Notes: a model not told the origin generated them from the sequence alone. DNA of 64,000 nucleotides from Firmicutes bacterium UBA5201 (GCA_002412775.1 DHVT01000022.1:1-64000); one strand, 5' to 3'; counted from the first letter of the stretch, positions 33,707 to 42,533 are shown. Numbers and translations are program-made.

Positions 33707-35032
33707 ATGGCAAAAGACACCAACATGAATTTGCGAACGAAAACGATCTACGAAGTTTATGTTCGAAATCATACAAAAGGTGGCAAATTTGAAGACGTCA
33801 TCAACGATCTGACAAGAATCAAGATGCTTGGCACAGACATCGTTTGGTTGATGCCCATTCATCCGATTGGAGAAAAGAATAAAAAGGGTGAACTGGGTTG
33901 TCCATATTCCATTTCGGACTACTGGAAGGTCAATCCTGAATATGGCACTATTCAAGATTTCAAAAACCTGGTGGACACTGTCCACGCTCATGGCATGACC
34001 ATTATGATAGACGTGGTGTATAACCATACTTCACATGATGCGGAATATCTGAAGCGGCATTCGGAATATTATTATAGAAAAGCGAATGGTGAAACTGGAA
34101 ACAAAGTAGCTGACTGGTCTGATATCATAGATCTTGATTATGCCAATCGGGAACTTTGGGAAGAACAGATCATCGCTCTTGAATACTGGACGGGATTAGG
34201 CGTCGATGGCTTTAGATGCGATGTCGCATCGATGGTTCCAATTGAATTCTGGATGGTTGCAAGAGAAAGGCTTTTGAAGATCAATCCCGAGTGTGTGTTA
34301 CTTGCGGAAACCATACATGGTCATTTCGTTGAATCCGTTCGAAATGAAGGGTTTTATGCCGCTTCCGATAGTGAAGTGTACAGCGCATTTGATATTTGCT
34401 ATGATTATGATACTCATGGTGAATTTTCAAAATATTTATCAGGTGAGATCACTTTGGACAGTTATATTGAAAAAAAGAGAATTCAGGAATATATATATCC
34501 TGAAAATTATGTGAAACTGAGATTTCTGGAAAACCATGACCAGCCAAGGATTGCGGGACTCATTGGAAGGGATGCGCTTAAACAGTGGACAGCCTTTATG
34601 TTTTTTGAGAAAGGTGCGGCTCTTCTTTACTCCGGCCAAGAGGCGCTCGATCAACATTTACCGTCACTATTTGAAAAAGATTGGATTAATTGGGAGGGGC
34701 TTGGCACAGATTTTCCAATCTATATTTCAAAACTCGCCAACCTCAAGAAGAACCCACTTTATGCCAACGGAAGGTATAAACTACACCCGGTGAATAAACA
34801 TGGTGTGATCATCGGGTCTTATGTCGACAGGAATTTGTGGCATATTGGAATATTCAATGTGGAAGGAAAGTCTGGTAAAGTGAGACTCAAATCAAATGTT
34901 CAGGGATATCCTTCTTTTCCTGAATTTCCAGATGGTCTATATCTGAATTTATATGACAATGCGATGATTCATATCGTTGATCAAGAAGTGGATCTATCAC
35001 ACGCACCGATTCTGATAGAGTGCCGAGAGTAG
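33707..35032 (+). CDS. GH13 alpha-amylase-family glycoside hydrolase
   Basis: A 441-aa cytoplasmic GH13 enzyme without a signal peptide. The four conserved regions are DVVYNH (102-107), GFRCDVAS with nucleophile Asp172, LLAETIHG with acid/base Glu201, and FLENHDQPR with Asp278. All catalytic residues are present, so it should be active on alpha-glucans or related sugars. Its exact specificity is unclear. ATG 33707 is favoured over 33701 since aaaggag is at 33694-33700. Confidence 0.9.
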   Translation: MAKDTNMNLRTKTIYEVYVRNHTKGGKFEDVINDLTRIKMLGTDIVWLMPIHPIGEKNKKGELGCPYSISDYWKVNPEYGTIQDFKNLVDTVHAHGMTIMIDVVYNHTSHDAEYLKRHSEYYYRKANGETGNKVADWSDIIDLDYANRELWEEQIIALEYWTGLGVDGFRCDVASMVPIEFWMVARERLLKINPECVLLAETIHGHFVESVRNEGFYAASDSEVYSAFDICYDYDTHGEFSKYLSGEITLDSYIEKKRIQEYIYPENYVKLRFLENHDQPRIAGLIGRDALKQWTAFMFFEKGAALLYSGQEALDQHLPSLFEKDWINWEGLGTDFPIYISKLANLKKNPLYANGRYKLHPVNKHGVIIGSYVDRNLWHIGIFNVEGKSGKVRLKSNVQGYPSFPEFPDGLYLNLYDNAMIHIVDQEVDLSHAPILIECRE

Positions 35033-35071
35033 GGTTAGCAACTATGTTTCATTATCTTAACATAATTACTA

Positions 35072-35100
35072 TTGCAATTGTCAGAAAATTGAGTTAAGAT
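35072..35100 (+). promoter_or_regulatory. Promoter of a tiny transcription unit
   Basis: TTGCAA (35072-35077), 17-base spacer, TAAGAT (35095-35100). A dyad, atcttaac (35054-35061) with gttaagat (35093-35100), spans the promoter and its right arm covers the -10. Confidence 0.65.
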
Positions 35101-35136
35101 TAAAAAGTAGAAAATATCTTATGGGAGGTTATGGAC

Positions 35137-35205
35137 ATGTTAGTCAAAAAAAGCATACAAACAACTGAAAACGCTTTTGTTTATAACCTGGACCTGAAGA
35201 ATTAG
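35137..35205 (+). CDS. 22-codon small ORF
   Basis: ATG 35137 with a strong gggagg site at 35123-35128 encodes MLVKKSIQTTENAFVYNLDL followed by two residues and TAG at 35203. It has its own promoter (35072) and terminator (35238-35266), which makes an independent transcript of about 160 nucleotides. It is a small protein or a leader-type ORF; no family could be recognised. An ATG at 35131 is too close to the ribosome binding site. Confidence 0.5.
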   Translation: MLVKKSIQTTENAFVYNLDLKN

Positions 35206-35237
35206 CAGGCATTTTTTGTCATACAAAATTCAAGGAT

Positions 35238-35266
35238 GACCACGGTTATATGACCGTGGTTTTTTA
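35238..35266 (+). terminator. Terminator of the tiny transcription unit
   Basis: accacggt (35239-35246) pairs with accgtggt (35253-35260) followed by six T. Confidence 0.85.
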
Positions 35267-35299
35267 TTGCCTAAATTTGGATTTAAAAGGAGGTGTTGG

Positions 35300-35857
35300 G
35301 TGAATATGGATACTGTTAAAATTGAAAAGCTGATGCTCGAGGATTTGAAATCGGCTGGAATTGTCTTTGAAACGGCAATTCCGGATGCTTTTGTAAAAGA
35401 AGGGCTGACTCTGATGGATGAAGCTATTCAAAATGAGATTTCGAGCAAAAAGCAAATGCTTGTCGAGTCGCTGAAAGATCAAGAAGGGGAGTTGAGATTT
35501 TTAGTGGCAAAATTGGATCATCAAGTGATCGGAACCATATCATTCGGACCATGCGGCAATGACATTTTGAAATGCACGGACAATGCATTATCAGGAGTTG
35601 GAGAACTTGGCAGCCTTTATGTTTTACCTGAATATCAGAACAAAGGTGTGGGGTCCAGTTTGATTCATGCGATGCTGCAATCGATGCATGAAAAAAATAT
35701 ATCCCGGTTCTGTCTTGATAGTGGTTACAAAAGGGCTCAGAAGAGATGGAACAGAAAATTCGGAAAGCCATACAAAGTGGTGGAGGATTATTGGGGACCG
35801 GGATTTGAGCACATGATATGGCTCTGCCGGGTGGATCATTTCACCCCTTTTGTGTAA
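35300..35857 (+). CDS. GNAT acetyltransferase 3
   Basis: A 185-aa GNAT protein with motif A LGSLYVLPEYQNKGVGSSLIHAM. Substrate is unknown. GTG 35300 lies six bases after ggagg at 35289-35293 and is favoured; ATG 35306 is in frame but farther from the site. It starts just beyond the tiny transcription unit's terminator. Confidence 0.83.
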   Translation: MNMDTVKIEKLMLEDLKSAGIVFETAIPDAFVKEGLTLMDEAIQNEISSKKQMLVESLKDQEGELRFLVAKLDHQVIGTISFGPCGNDILKCTDNALSGVGELGSLYVLPEYQNKGVGSSLIHAMLQSMHEKNISRFCLDSGYKRAQKRWNRKFGKPYKVVEDYWGPGFEHMIWLCRVDHFTPFV

Positions 35858-35935
35858 GGGTATGAATTTCAGGTTTTATGTGTTAGAGTGTAACAAATCA
35901 TCACCCTTTAACGTTTTATAATAGAGGTGGGGCAT

Positions 35936-36541
35936 ATGGGGAAAAGCAAACGAATATTTACAATCATGACTATGTTGATTCTTTCGATCGTTTTCATCGC
36001 AATCGAAAGTGATCCAATTACCATTGCAATAGGTTTGATTTTTTTATTGATGGTGGAAGTGTTCTTTTTTGAATTGACTTATCATCTTAGACTGATCAAA
36101 GATAGGGAAGATCATTTATTGATGAAACTGGAAAATCCAATGTCACTGTCCGGAATCAATATAGCAGTTGGACTGCTGATGATTTCGGTATCGATGTTTG
36201 CGATCATACGGTTTGAGACCAGATTGCTCTACATTGTGATCACAATGGTTTTGGGACTTTTTACAGTATTGATCAGAAAAAACAGAGTATTGATATTGAC
36301 ACACCAATTTGTGATGATTCATGGGAACAAATACAGTTGGGATGAGATCTGCGACGTGATGACTGAAGAAAACGCCGGTATGAACAAAAGATTCAATCTG
36401 GTGATCAGTGTCACAGAGCGTAAGGGTTTAAGAATAAAGACTTGTTCGAAAAAAATAAGTCTTACTGTTGAAGAATGGGAAAATTATTTTGCGATGGAGA
36501 TTTTATCCTCATTTTACAAATCCAGAGTCAGAACGATGTAA
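35936..36541 (+). CDS. Membrane protein with C-terminal soluble domain
   Basis: A 201-aa protein with four predicted membrane helices (about 7-24, 27-45, 68-87, 90-110) and a soluble C-terminal domain of about 85 residues, possibly PH-like (TLTHQFVMIHGNKYSWDEICDVMTEE). Function is unknown. ATG 35936 has gaggtgggg at 35924-35932. Confidence 0.55.
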   Translation: MGKSKRIFTIMTMLILSIVFIAIESDPITIAIGLIFLLMVEVFFFELTYHLRLIKDREDHLLMKLENPMSLSGINIAVGLLMISVSMFAIIRFETRLLYIVITMVLGLFTVLIRKNRVLILTHQFVMIHGNKYSWDEICDVMTEENAGMNKRFNLVISVTERKGLRIKTCSKKISLTVEEWENYFAMEILSSFYKSRVRTM

Positions 36542-36542
36542 A

Positions 36543-36565
36543 GCCGCTCATATGAGCGGCTTTTT
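36543..36565. terminator. Terminator between convergent genes
   Basis: Perfect palindromic stem gccgctcat/atgagcggc (36543-36560), then ttttt. It lies between genes converging from both sides. Confidence 0.85.
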
Positions 36566-37460
36566 ATAATAGTTCTATGATTCTGAAGAGTGAATTGGAG
36601 TCCATATCCTGATCCAACATATAAATCTCCGTGATCTTCAAATCCTTATAAAGTGTTTTGACTTCAGAAATCACTTCTTGTTCCTTGATGATTTTATTTT
36701 TGAAAAAGGGATCTATGATATTTGCTGGAAGTATTTTGTTGATGATGATCTCAGAAACCGGTTGATGGGCATCATTTAGGAATTTCATAGCTTTTTTCGT
36801 TTCCTCAAGTGGCATTTTTTCAGGATTCATCACCAAATGGATGGAAGTGTTATCAGATCGAATCATTTCTTTGGCTTTTAAGAACGTATCACGACGGATC
36901 TTTAGCCGTATCAGAATGGGATCTTCGTCCTTAAGTCCGAGCATCGCTTTGAGTTTCACTATTTTTTCCCTTTTTTTGATCAACCCCTCAAACCATTCAA
37001 TCAATAATTCAGGCAATGTCAACAGCCTCAAAGTGTGACCGGTGGGAGCTGTGTCGAAAATCATCACGTCATAGACTTCTTTATACGTATCCATTAAAAT
37101 GATGATCTTATCAAATAGGCTCGCCTCGTGTGTGCCGGGCATAATCTTCGCAGCTCTAAGCTGTTTGTTGACATCTTCAAGCACCACTGGACTAAGGATT
37201 GAATTCAAATCTTTTCTGATCTGATCGATGTATTGATTGGCTTCCTCTTCAGGATCAATTTCGATCGCATCGAGCAAAGGCGTGATCCCTTTTATTTTGG
37301 ATCCGACCTGAACCCCCAATACATCTGAAATCGAATGCGCCGGGTCAGTGGAAACCAGTAAAGTCTTTTTACCAAGTTTGGTATAATGGTGCGCCCTTGC
37401 TGTAGAAAGGGTGGTTTTACCCACCCCGCCTTTTCCTCCATAGAATTCTACTTTTAGCAT
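36564..37460 (-). CDS. ArsA/GET3-family ATPase
   Basis: A 298-aa ATPase with a deviant Walker A GGKGGVGKTT near the N-terminus, switch-I-like STDPAHSISDVLG and switch-II-like DTAPTGHTLRL. The family includes arsenite pump ATPase ArsA and tail-anchor factor GET3. No arsB or arsR is nearby. It is the last gene of a minus-strand operon with CstA and a small protein, so a chaperone or assembly role for the CstA transporter is an inference. Confidence 0.86.
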   Translation of the reverse strand: MLKVEFYGGKGGVGKTTLSTARAHHYTKLGKKTLLVSTDPAHSISDVLGVQVGSKIKGITPLLDAIEIDPEEEANQYIDQIRKDLNSILSPVVLEDVNKQLRAAKIMPGTHEASLFDKIIILMDTYKEVYDVMIFDTAPTGHTLRLLTLPELLIEWFEGLIKKREKIVKLKAMLGLKDEDPILIRLKIRRDTFLKAKEMIRSDNTSIHLVMNPEKMPLEETKKAMKFLNDAHQPVSEIIINKILPANIIDPFFKNKIIKEQEVISEVKTLYKDLKITEIYMLDQDMDSNSLFRIIELL

Positions 37461-37470
37461 CAGATTCTCC

Positions 37471-37746
37471 TTAAGGATCCATGTCGAGGTCTGAGAACCG
37501 TTCTTCCCAGATGCTCTTTCTCTTGACCATGCGCTTGATCCAATTTTCTTCCTCTTCAGCCATGTAAGGTAAAAGTTCCAACATATAATACATAGTCGGG
37601 AAATTAAGCCCTAGCAGATCGGCTCTGGCGGCCAAAAGAAAATTGTCCTCTTCCTGTCTAAGATCCTTTTCGATTAACTCATACGCTTTCTTGTTGAAGC
37701 TGAGTGCGCCTTGAAAAAATAGTATGAGATTCTCTAGAAATTTCAT
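37471..37746 (-). CDS. Small protein of the CstA-ArsA cassette
   Basis: A 91-aa protein, mostly helical, with alternating charge and a hydrophobic N-terminus (LENLILFFQGAL), but no clear membrane span. It overlaps the cstA stop region by four bases and precedes the ArsA-like gene by ten. From memory it fits a small family called cory-CC-star in annotation pipelines, reported between such genes; this name should be treated with caution. Function unknown. Confidence 0.65.
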   Translation of the reverse strand: MKFLENLILFFQGALSFNKKAYELIEKDLRQEEDNFLLAARADLLGLNFPTMYYMLELLPYMAEEEENWIKRMVKRKSIWEERFSDLDMDP

Positions 37747-39356
37747 TGTTCTGGTTTTACCTCTGGAAGTGTATCTGTTTTAAGTGCATCTGCCGCTTCC
37801 TTGATCAAAACGAGAGCAAGTAAGAATAAGACTATTGCGAAAATTAATAGTATTGGCTGTCCGAAACTTTTTGTGATGAGAATGACGAGAGCCACAAGTG
37901 TCACTGAGAACATGAAAATCATAGGTAAAGCAACAAATCCATAGCTTTTGTTATGCTTTTTAAGCCAAACTGCAAGTGCGAGAAGTGCAAGCGCGGCAAG
38001 CAATTGATTTGCAGATCCGAATAATGGCCAAACAGAAGCCCAACCGTAGAATGATAAAGTACCTGCAAGAATGACTGTTATCGCTGTAGCGCCATATCTG
38101 TTTGTGAAAATGGTTTCTTTGGTTTGCTTTTCACTTGTAAACATTTCCTGGAAAATAAATCTTGCAAGTCGTGTTGCCGTATCGAGTGTTGTCATAGCAA
38201 AAGCTGAAATTGCAAGTGCGGTAAAACTCTTGCCTACTGTGAATGGTACGCCAAAACCGGTCATGAAAGAACCGAGACCATCACTGAATACGTTGACTGG
38301 TCCACCGTTTGCAAGGAGTTCGGTCAATTTTCCTCCTGTGACGAAAGCCGCTGTAATGATGGCGAGTGTAGCAAGTACACCTTCAATCAGCATGGAACCG
38401 TATCCGATGACTTTGATGTCTTTTTCATTGTCTAGTTGCTTGGATGTCGTACCTGAGCCAACCAATGAGTGGAATCCTGAAATCGCTCCACAGGCAACGG
38501 TGACAAAGAGCATAGGGAACAGATAAGACCCTCCTACATTAAATGCTGTAACGCCTGAAAGTTGTAGTGTTGGTCTCATGATTACGATACCTAAAACACC
38601 ACCGGCCAACATGGCATAGAGTAAGAATGAGTTCAAATAATCTCTAGGTTGCAATAAAATCCAAACCGGTGTTACAGAAGCGATGAAAATATAAGCGAGC
38701 AATATGACCATCCAAACATTTTTTGAAAGAACCAACGGGAAAATGGTACCAAGATAAATTGCCGCTATAAGAAGAGCTACTCCAATAACAGTTCCGAGTC
38801 CCAAACTAACACCTTTTCTGTAGACTCCATATCCGAAGACTATTGCAAGAACAATGAACATCAAGGAGCTGGATGCCGCTTCCGGTACTGCAACAAAAGT
38901 ATTTGCTACGATATTCGCAAATGCGGCGATGACAAGAATCAGAGTCAACCAAGCAAATATTGAAAAGAGCTGTTTGCCCCTTTTACCCATGGTGGTACCG
39001 ATGACTTCACCGATGGATTGGCCTTTGTGACGGACTGAAGTGAACATGGAACCCATATCATGGACACCACCGAAGAATATGGAACCGATAACAATCCATA
39101 AAAAAACAGGAATCCAACCGAATATGGCTGCGCCAATCGGTCCAACGATTGGTCCCGCGCCGGCAATGGATGAGAAGTGATGGCCGAGAAGAACAGGTGC
39201 TTTGGCTGGAACGTAGTCCACGCCATCGTTCATGGTATGAGCCGGTGTCTTTCTGGTTGGGTCCACACCGAATTTCTTTGCCAGCCATGAGCCGTAAGTC
39301 GCATAAGCCACCAAGAATAAAACTACCGAAACAATAACAAGTGTTAATCCGTTCAT
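37743..39356 (-). CDS. cstA: CstA-family carbon-starvation transporter
   Basis: A 537-aa integral membrane protein with more than 14 predicted helices. CstA-family hallmarks include YVPAKAPVLLGHHFSSIAGAGPIVGP near the N-terminus and GFHSLVGSGTTSKQL in the middle. It is known in other bacteria as a peptide or pyruvate symporter made on carbon limitation. The minus-strand start has a gggggg site. It is shorter than E. coli CstA (701 aa), as is usual in Firmicutes. A LytS/LytTR system is encoded upstream; the comparable BtsS/BtsR controls a CstA-type pyruvate transporter in E. coli, which supports pyruvate or a related substrate. Confidence 0.92.
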   Translation of the reverse strand: MNGLTLVIVSVVLFLVAYATYGSWLAKKFGVDPTRKTPAHTMNDGVDYVPAKAPVLLGHHFSSIAGAGPIVGPIGAAIFGWIPVFLWIVIGSIFFGGVHDMGSMFTSVRHKGQSIGEVIGTTMGKRGKQLFSIFAWLTLILVIAAFANIVANTFVAVPEAASSSLMFIVLAIVFGYGVYRKGVSLGLGTVIGVALLIAAIYLGTIFPLVLSKNVWMVILLAYIFIASVTPVWILLQPRDYLNSFLLYAMLAGGVLGIVIMRPTLQLSGVTAFNVGGSYLFPMLFVTVACGAISGFHSLVGSGTTSKQLDNEKDIKVIGYGSMLIEGVLATLAIITAAFVTGGKLTELLANGGPVNVFSDGLGSFMTGFGVPFTVGKSFTALAISAFAMTTLDTATRLARFIFQEMFTSEKQTKETIFTNRYGATAITVILAGTLSFYGWASVWPLFGSANQLLAALALLALAVWLKKHNKSYGFVALPMIFMFSVTLVALVILITKSFGQPILLIFAIVLFLLALVLIKEAADALKTDTLPEVKPEQ

Positions 39357-39368
39357 GTTTTTACCCCC

Positions 39369-39857
39369 CTAAGATAATAGTTTTGCGAGTTTCATCTGGT
39401 CATTCTGACCAAATCTGTTTGTGATGATGTTGTTCTGAGGATCAATCAGAATCAGTTTAACTTTGATCCATCCCTTAAGTCCCCAAAAGATACTTTTGGA
39501 TGGATTCAACTTTTCCACCGCTTTTTTCACATCATTTGGAACAGAACTCCCCGTACTCGCAATAACGGTCAATAATGTCTCCATATGATCCTCATCGGCT
39601 GGTGAAAATTGATTTAAATAACGATTGATGAATGCATTGATTTCTGATAAAGCCCGCATGTCAAAATTCTCGTAATGCTTGTAATAGACTTCCTCGAAAT
39701 TTGAAAAAGCGTAGTACTCCATTTTTTTGACCGCCATATATTTTGAATTCCTTTGGTAATACTTCGCATAGAATTCAAAATCAAGCCCCAATGTCTCATA
39801 GGACTCAAAAGTGTCATAGTACCTGTCATAACCTCTTAATAATTGATCTTTTAACAT
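39369..39857 (-). CDS. Unknown protein upstream of cstA
   Basis: A 162-aa soluble protein rich in Tyr, Phe and Glu (YDRYYDTFESYETLGLDFEFYAKYYQ), with helical character. No domain was recognised. The likely start is the ATG at 39857, with ggggg on the minus strand before it; an upstream in-frame start is less likely. It lies twelve bases before cstA and is in its operon, so it may serve the same uptake system. Confidence 0.65.
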   Translation of the reverse strand: MLKDQLLRGYDRYYDTFESYETLGLDFEFYAKYYQRNSKYMAVKKMEYYAFSNFEEVYYKHYENFDMRALSEINAFINRYLNQFSPADEDHMETLLTVIASTGSSVPNDVKKAVEKLNPSKSIFWGLKGWIKVKLILIDPQNNIITNRFGQNDQMKLAKLLS

Positions 39858-39882
39858 AACACACCCCCACATTGATATTTTA

Positions 39883-39926
39883 CAAAAAAAAAATAAAGAC
39901 ATCTCACTTTTGATGGTGAGTTGTCC
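39883..39926 (-). terminator. Hairpin/terminator between the LytTR regulator and the cstA operon
   Basis: On the minus strand gacaactcac pairs with gtgagatgtc (one mismatch) around a catcaaaa loop, then a T-rich run with about ten T. It ends the sensor-regulator transcript, or acts as an attenuator if transcription continues into the cstA operon. Confidence 0.72.
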
Positions 39927-39956
39927 TAAATTGGGCGTAAAGTGTACAATATGAGT

Positions 39957-40664
39957 TTAGATGGACATGATTTTCTTGAAGGCTTGAATATTGGAGCGAC
40001 TAATTGGAATCAGTTCACTTGACCCTTCCATTTTCACAAGATAGGATCTCTCGACCGGTTCAATCATGGCAATCTGTTTCAGGTTGATGATGAAGCTCCT
40101 ATGGCATCTGAAAAAATGAGGACTTTCAAGGATCTCTTCGAGTTTTCCAATTGTGTTTTCATAGAGGAATTTTTGATTTTTTGTGAAGATCTCAACATGC
40201 TTGTCGTCCGCTCGACAATAGGTTATGTCATCGTATCTTATTGGCTTCAATACATCTTTTTCATAGATGAGAAGGAAGTCTTTGACGATGCGTTGCGGTT
40301 TTTGTCTATTGTTGTTGTGCCTCACTTTTTCGAGAGCCTTGACCAGCCTTGCGTTGTTGATGGGTTTCAGCAAATAGTCTACAGCGTTGAGTTCGTATGA
40401 AAAAACGGCATACTCGGTGTATGCGGTCACGAAAATGACGTGGATCTTCTTTTCGGAAAGGATTTTTTTTGCGAACTTAAGCCCATTTGTACCTGGCATC
40501 TGTATATCCAGAAATACGATGTCTATATCGTGACTGATGATATAATCATATGCTTTTTCTGAATCCATGAAGGTGTTGCTTATATGGATATCATCACATA
40601 GTGACAGCTGAAAGACCAGTTCTTCAATAGCCAGATATTCGTCATCGACAATTACGACATTCAT
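39957..40664 (-). CDS. LytTR-family response regulator
   Basis: A 235-aa response regulator with a receiver domain (acidic pair Asp7, Asp8; phosphorylation site Asp53 in FLDIQMPG) and a C-terminal LytTR DNA-binding domain (about 125-230: CRADDKHVEIFT, FFRCHRSFIINL). It binds direct repeats upstream of target genes, and its probable target is the operon just downstream containing cstA. It overlaps the sensor kinase by four bases. Confidence 0.93.
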   Translation of the reverse strand: MNVVIVDDEYLAIEELVFQLSLCDDIHISNTFMDSEKAYDYIISHDIDIVFLDIQMPGTNGLKFAKKILSEKKIHVIFVTAYTEYAVFSYELNAVDYLLKPINNARLVKALEKVRHNNNRQKPQRIVKDFLLIYEKDVLKPIRYDDITYCRADDKHVEIFTKNQKFLYENTIGKLEEILESPHFFRCHRSFIINLKQIAMIEPVERSYLVKMEGSSELIPISRSNIQAFKKIMSI

Positions 40665-42343
40665 GCATTTTCTCCTCTAGGAATGATAAACGAAACCAAA
40701 GTTCCGATATCGGGTTTTGTCTCAAAGTTAAGTCCTTGGTTGTTCTTATATGTTGCAAGAAGTCTCTTGTGTGTCGTAAGGAGTCCAATGTGATTGGTGG
40801 TCTCATCCATTTTATAGATGCTTTCCACAATATCAGGGTCTATACCGATCCCATCGTCTTCGATTGAAACTTCATAGCGTTCTTCAAAAGCAGTGATTTT
40901 TATTTTGACTTTCCCACTGCTTTTATGCTTGAAGATGCCATGCTTTATGGCATTCTCAATCAGTGGCTGAATGATGAGAGGGGGGACTTCAATGTCCAGT
41001 TCGTCAGGAACTTCAAAATCGATTTGAAGACGGTCGCCAAAGCGTGCCTTTTCCAGTTCAAGGTAAGCCATGACCTGGTCGAGTTCCTTTTCGAGCGTGA
41101 TGATGCAATCGTTGTGTATGATATTGTTTCTAAAGTAATCAGAAAATTTGACCAACAATTCACGAGCTTGTTCAGGTTTGATTCTGATTAGCGCATGTAT
41201 GGTGTTGAGGGCGTTGAATAGGAAATGGGGATTGATCTTTGCTTGCAAGACGGACAGTTCAGCTTTGTTGAGCAGATGCTTTTGTTCGTCCAAATGGCTG
41301 AGTTCAAGTTGGGTGGAAAACAACATGGCGAGACCACTGGCAAGCTCTTCGTCAACAAGTGATATTTTTGTTCTGCCAAGCGAATAGAGCTTTATGGATC
41401 CGATAGCATCTCCATTCACAATCAAAGGGGCAATGACCACACTGAGGTTTTTCTTGTTTTTGATTTTTACTTCCATATTGAGCAGCGAGGAAATGACGAC
41501 ATGTTTTTCCATGGCTTGCCTAGTGATGTTGGAATGAATGGGATCTCCTGTTTTGAATCCTAGAGTTTCCATGCCTTCATAGGCGAGAACCTTATCACGG
41601 TCCGTTATGGCGACAGCATCCACTTTGGCGATATTACGGATGATTTTGACGACATTTTGACTTGCCTCTACGGTCAGTCCTTTTCTAAGGTCTTTCATGG
41701 TCTCGCGTGCGATTCTGAGGGCTTGCTCAGATCGAAAAGCCCCTTGCATATCGCTATTTTTAAGCATGTTCTGATAAATGACAATCATGAGTGCGATTCC
41801 GATGGAGTTGGTCAGGATCATAGGAATTGAAATCGTTCTGACGAGAATCAAAGCATCCACAAATGGTTTTGCCACCAAAAGGATGACAATCATTTGAACT
41901 GTTTCAGTCAGTATTCCGGCAAGGAATCCGAACATGACCTTGTTTTTGCTTCTGAAAAAATACTGTGACAACAGTCCCGCAATCAGTCCTTCCAGTGCTG
42001 TGGAAATACCACAGGACAATGCGGTGAAACCGCCAATGTCAATCAAAAGTCTATGTCCCCCGGCAATCAATCCTGCTAGAACACCTACCACAGGACCACC
42101 GATCAGACCGCCGACGACCACACCAATCACACGATTGTTGACGATAGCACCCATATAGGGGATCCCTGAGTAAGTGCCCAAAATGCCCATGAAACCAAAG
42201 ACCATTGATACGATGAGCTGATCTCTCAGAGTAAATTTACGGTTGTGAAGGATTTTGTTGAACATTTTTGTGCTCGAAAAAATATAGATCACCAAGAAAA
42301 CCAGTGACACTTTTGTGGTGAGTCCCCATAGCAAATCAGTCAT
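40661..42343 (-). CDS. LytS-family sensor histidine kinase
   Basis: A 560-aa membrane kinase. An N-terminal 5TM-LYT domain (about 1-185, beginning MTDLLWGLT) senses a ligand; a GAF domain follows (about 215-345), then a His kinase with the phospho-acceptor in INPHFLFNAL and a HATPase domain (PPLIIQPLIENAIKHG, DDGIGI). It matches BtsS/LytS. A longer in-frame ORF upstream overlaps the MarR promoter region and is rejected; the ATG at 42343 has taggcgg on the minus strand. Pyruvate is a plausible signal given the CstA gene. Confidence 0.92.
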   Translation of the reverse strand: MTDLLWGLTTKVSLVFLVIYIFSSTKMFNKILHNRKFTLRDQLIVSMVFGFMGILGTYSGIPYMGAIVNNRVIGVVVGGLIGGPVVGVLAGLIAGGHRLLIDIGGFTALSCGISTALEGLIAGLLSQYFFRSKNKVMFGFLAGILTETVQMIVILLVAKPFVDALILVRTISIPMILTNSIGIALMIVIYQNMLKNSDMQGAFRSEQALRIARETMKDLRKGLTVEASQNVVKIIRNIAKVDAVAITDRDKVLAYEGMETLGFKTGDPIHSNITRQAMEKHVVISSLLNMEVKIKNKKNLSVVIAPLIVNGDAIGSIKLYSLGRTKISLVDEELASGLAMLFSTQLELSHLDEQKHLLNKAELSVLQAKINPHFLFNALNTIHALIRIKPEQARELLVKFSDYFRNNIIHNDCIITLEKELDQVMAYLELEKARFGDRLQIDFEVPDELDIEVPPLIIQPLIENAIKHGIFKHKSSGKVKIKITAFEERYEVSIEDDGIGIDPDIVESIYKMDETTNHIGLLTTHKRLLATYKNNQGLNFETKPDIGTLVSFIIPRGENA

Positions 42344-42452
42344 GTGTCCGCCTACTTTCGAAAATATTAACAACATTGTAACACTTTGAGTGACAACTTT
42401 CCATTTAACAATAAAAAAGAGCGGATTATTTTGTGGGATTTTGATATTTCGC

Positions 42453-42481
42453 TTTACAGCAAGAACAAACAGGAGTAAAAT
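42453..42481 (+). promoter_or_regulatory. Promoter of the MarR-exporter operon
   Basis: TTTACA (42453-42458), 17-base spacer, TAAAAT (42476-42481). The -10 overlaps the left end of the 42-bp palindrome, so bound repressor should block RNA polymerase. Confidence 0.65.
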
Positions 42482-42519
42482 ATACTTCGTACCCGAAATT
42501 TCGGGCACGAAGTATATTT
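42478..42519. promoter_or_regulatory. 42-bp palindromic operator of the MarR regulator
   Basis: Near-perfect dyad centred between 42498 and 42499. Positions 42478-42498 pair with 42499-42519 at 20 of 21 positions; the only mismatch is 42491/42506. The core is cccgaaatttcggg (42492-42505). It lies between the -10 and the MarR start codon, typical of autoregulation. There is no T-run, so it is not a terminator. Confidence 0.8.
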
Positions 42520-42533
42520 GGAGGAAACTGAAT

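Noticed and set aside
35911..35922. tataat before the membrane protein at 35936 as its promoter
   Set aside because: Too close to the start codon; transcription would begin at or after the ribosome binding site.
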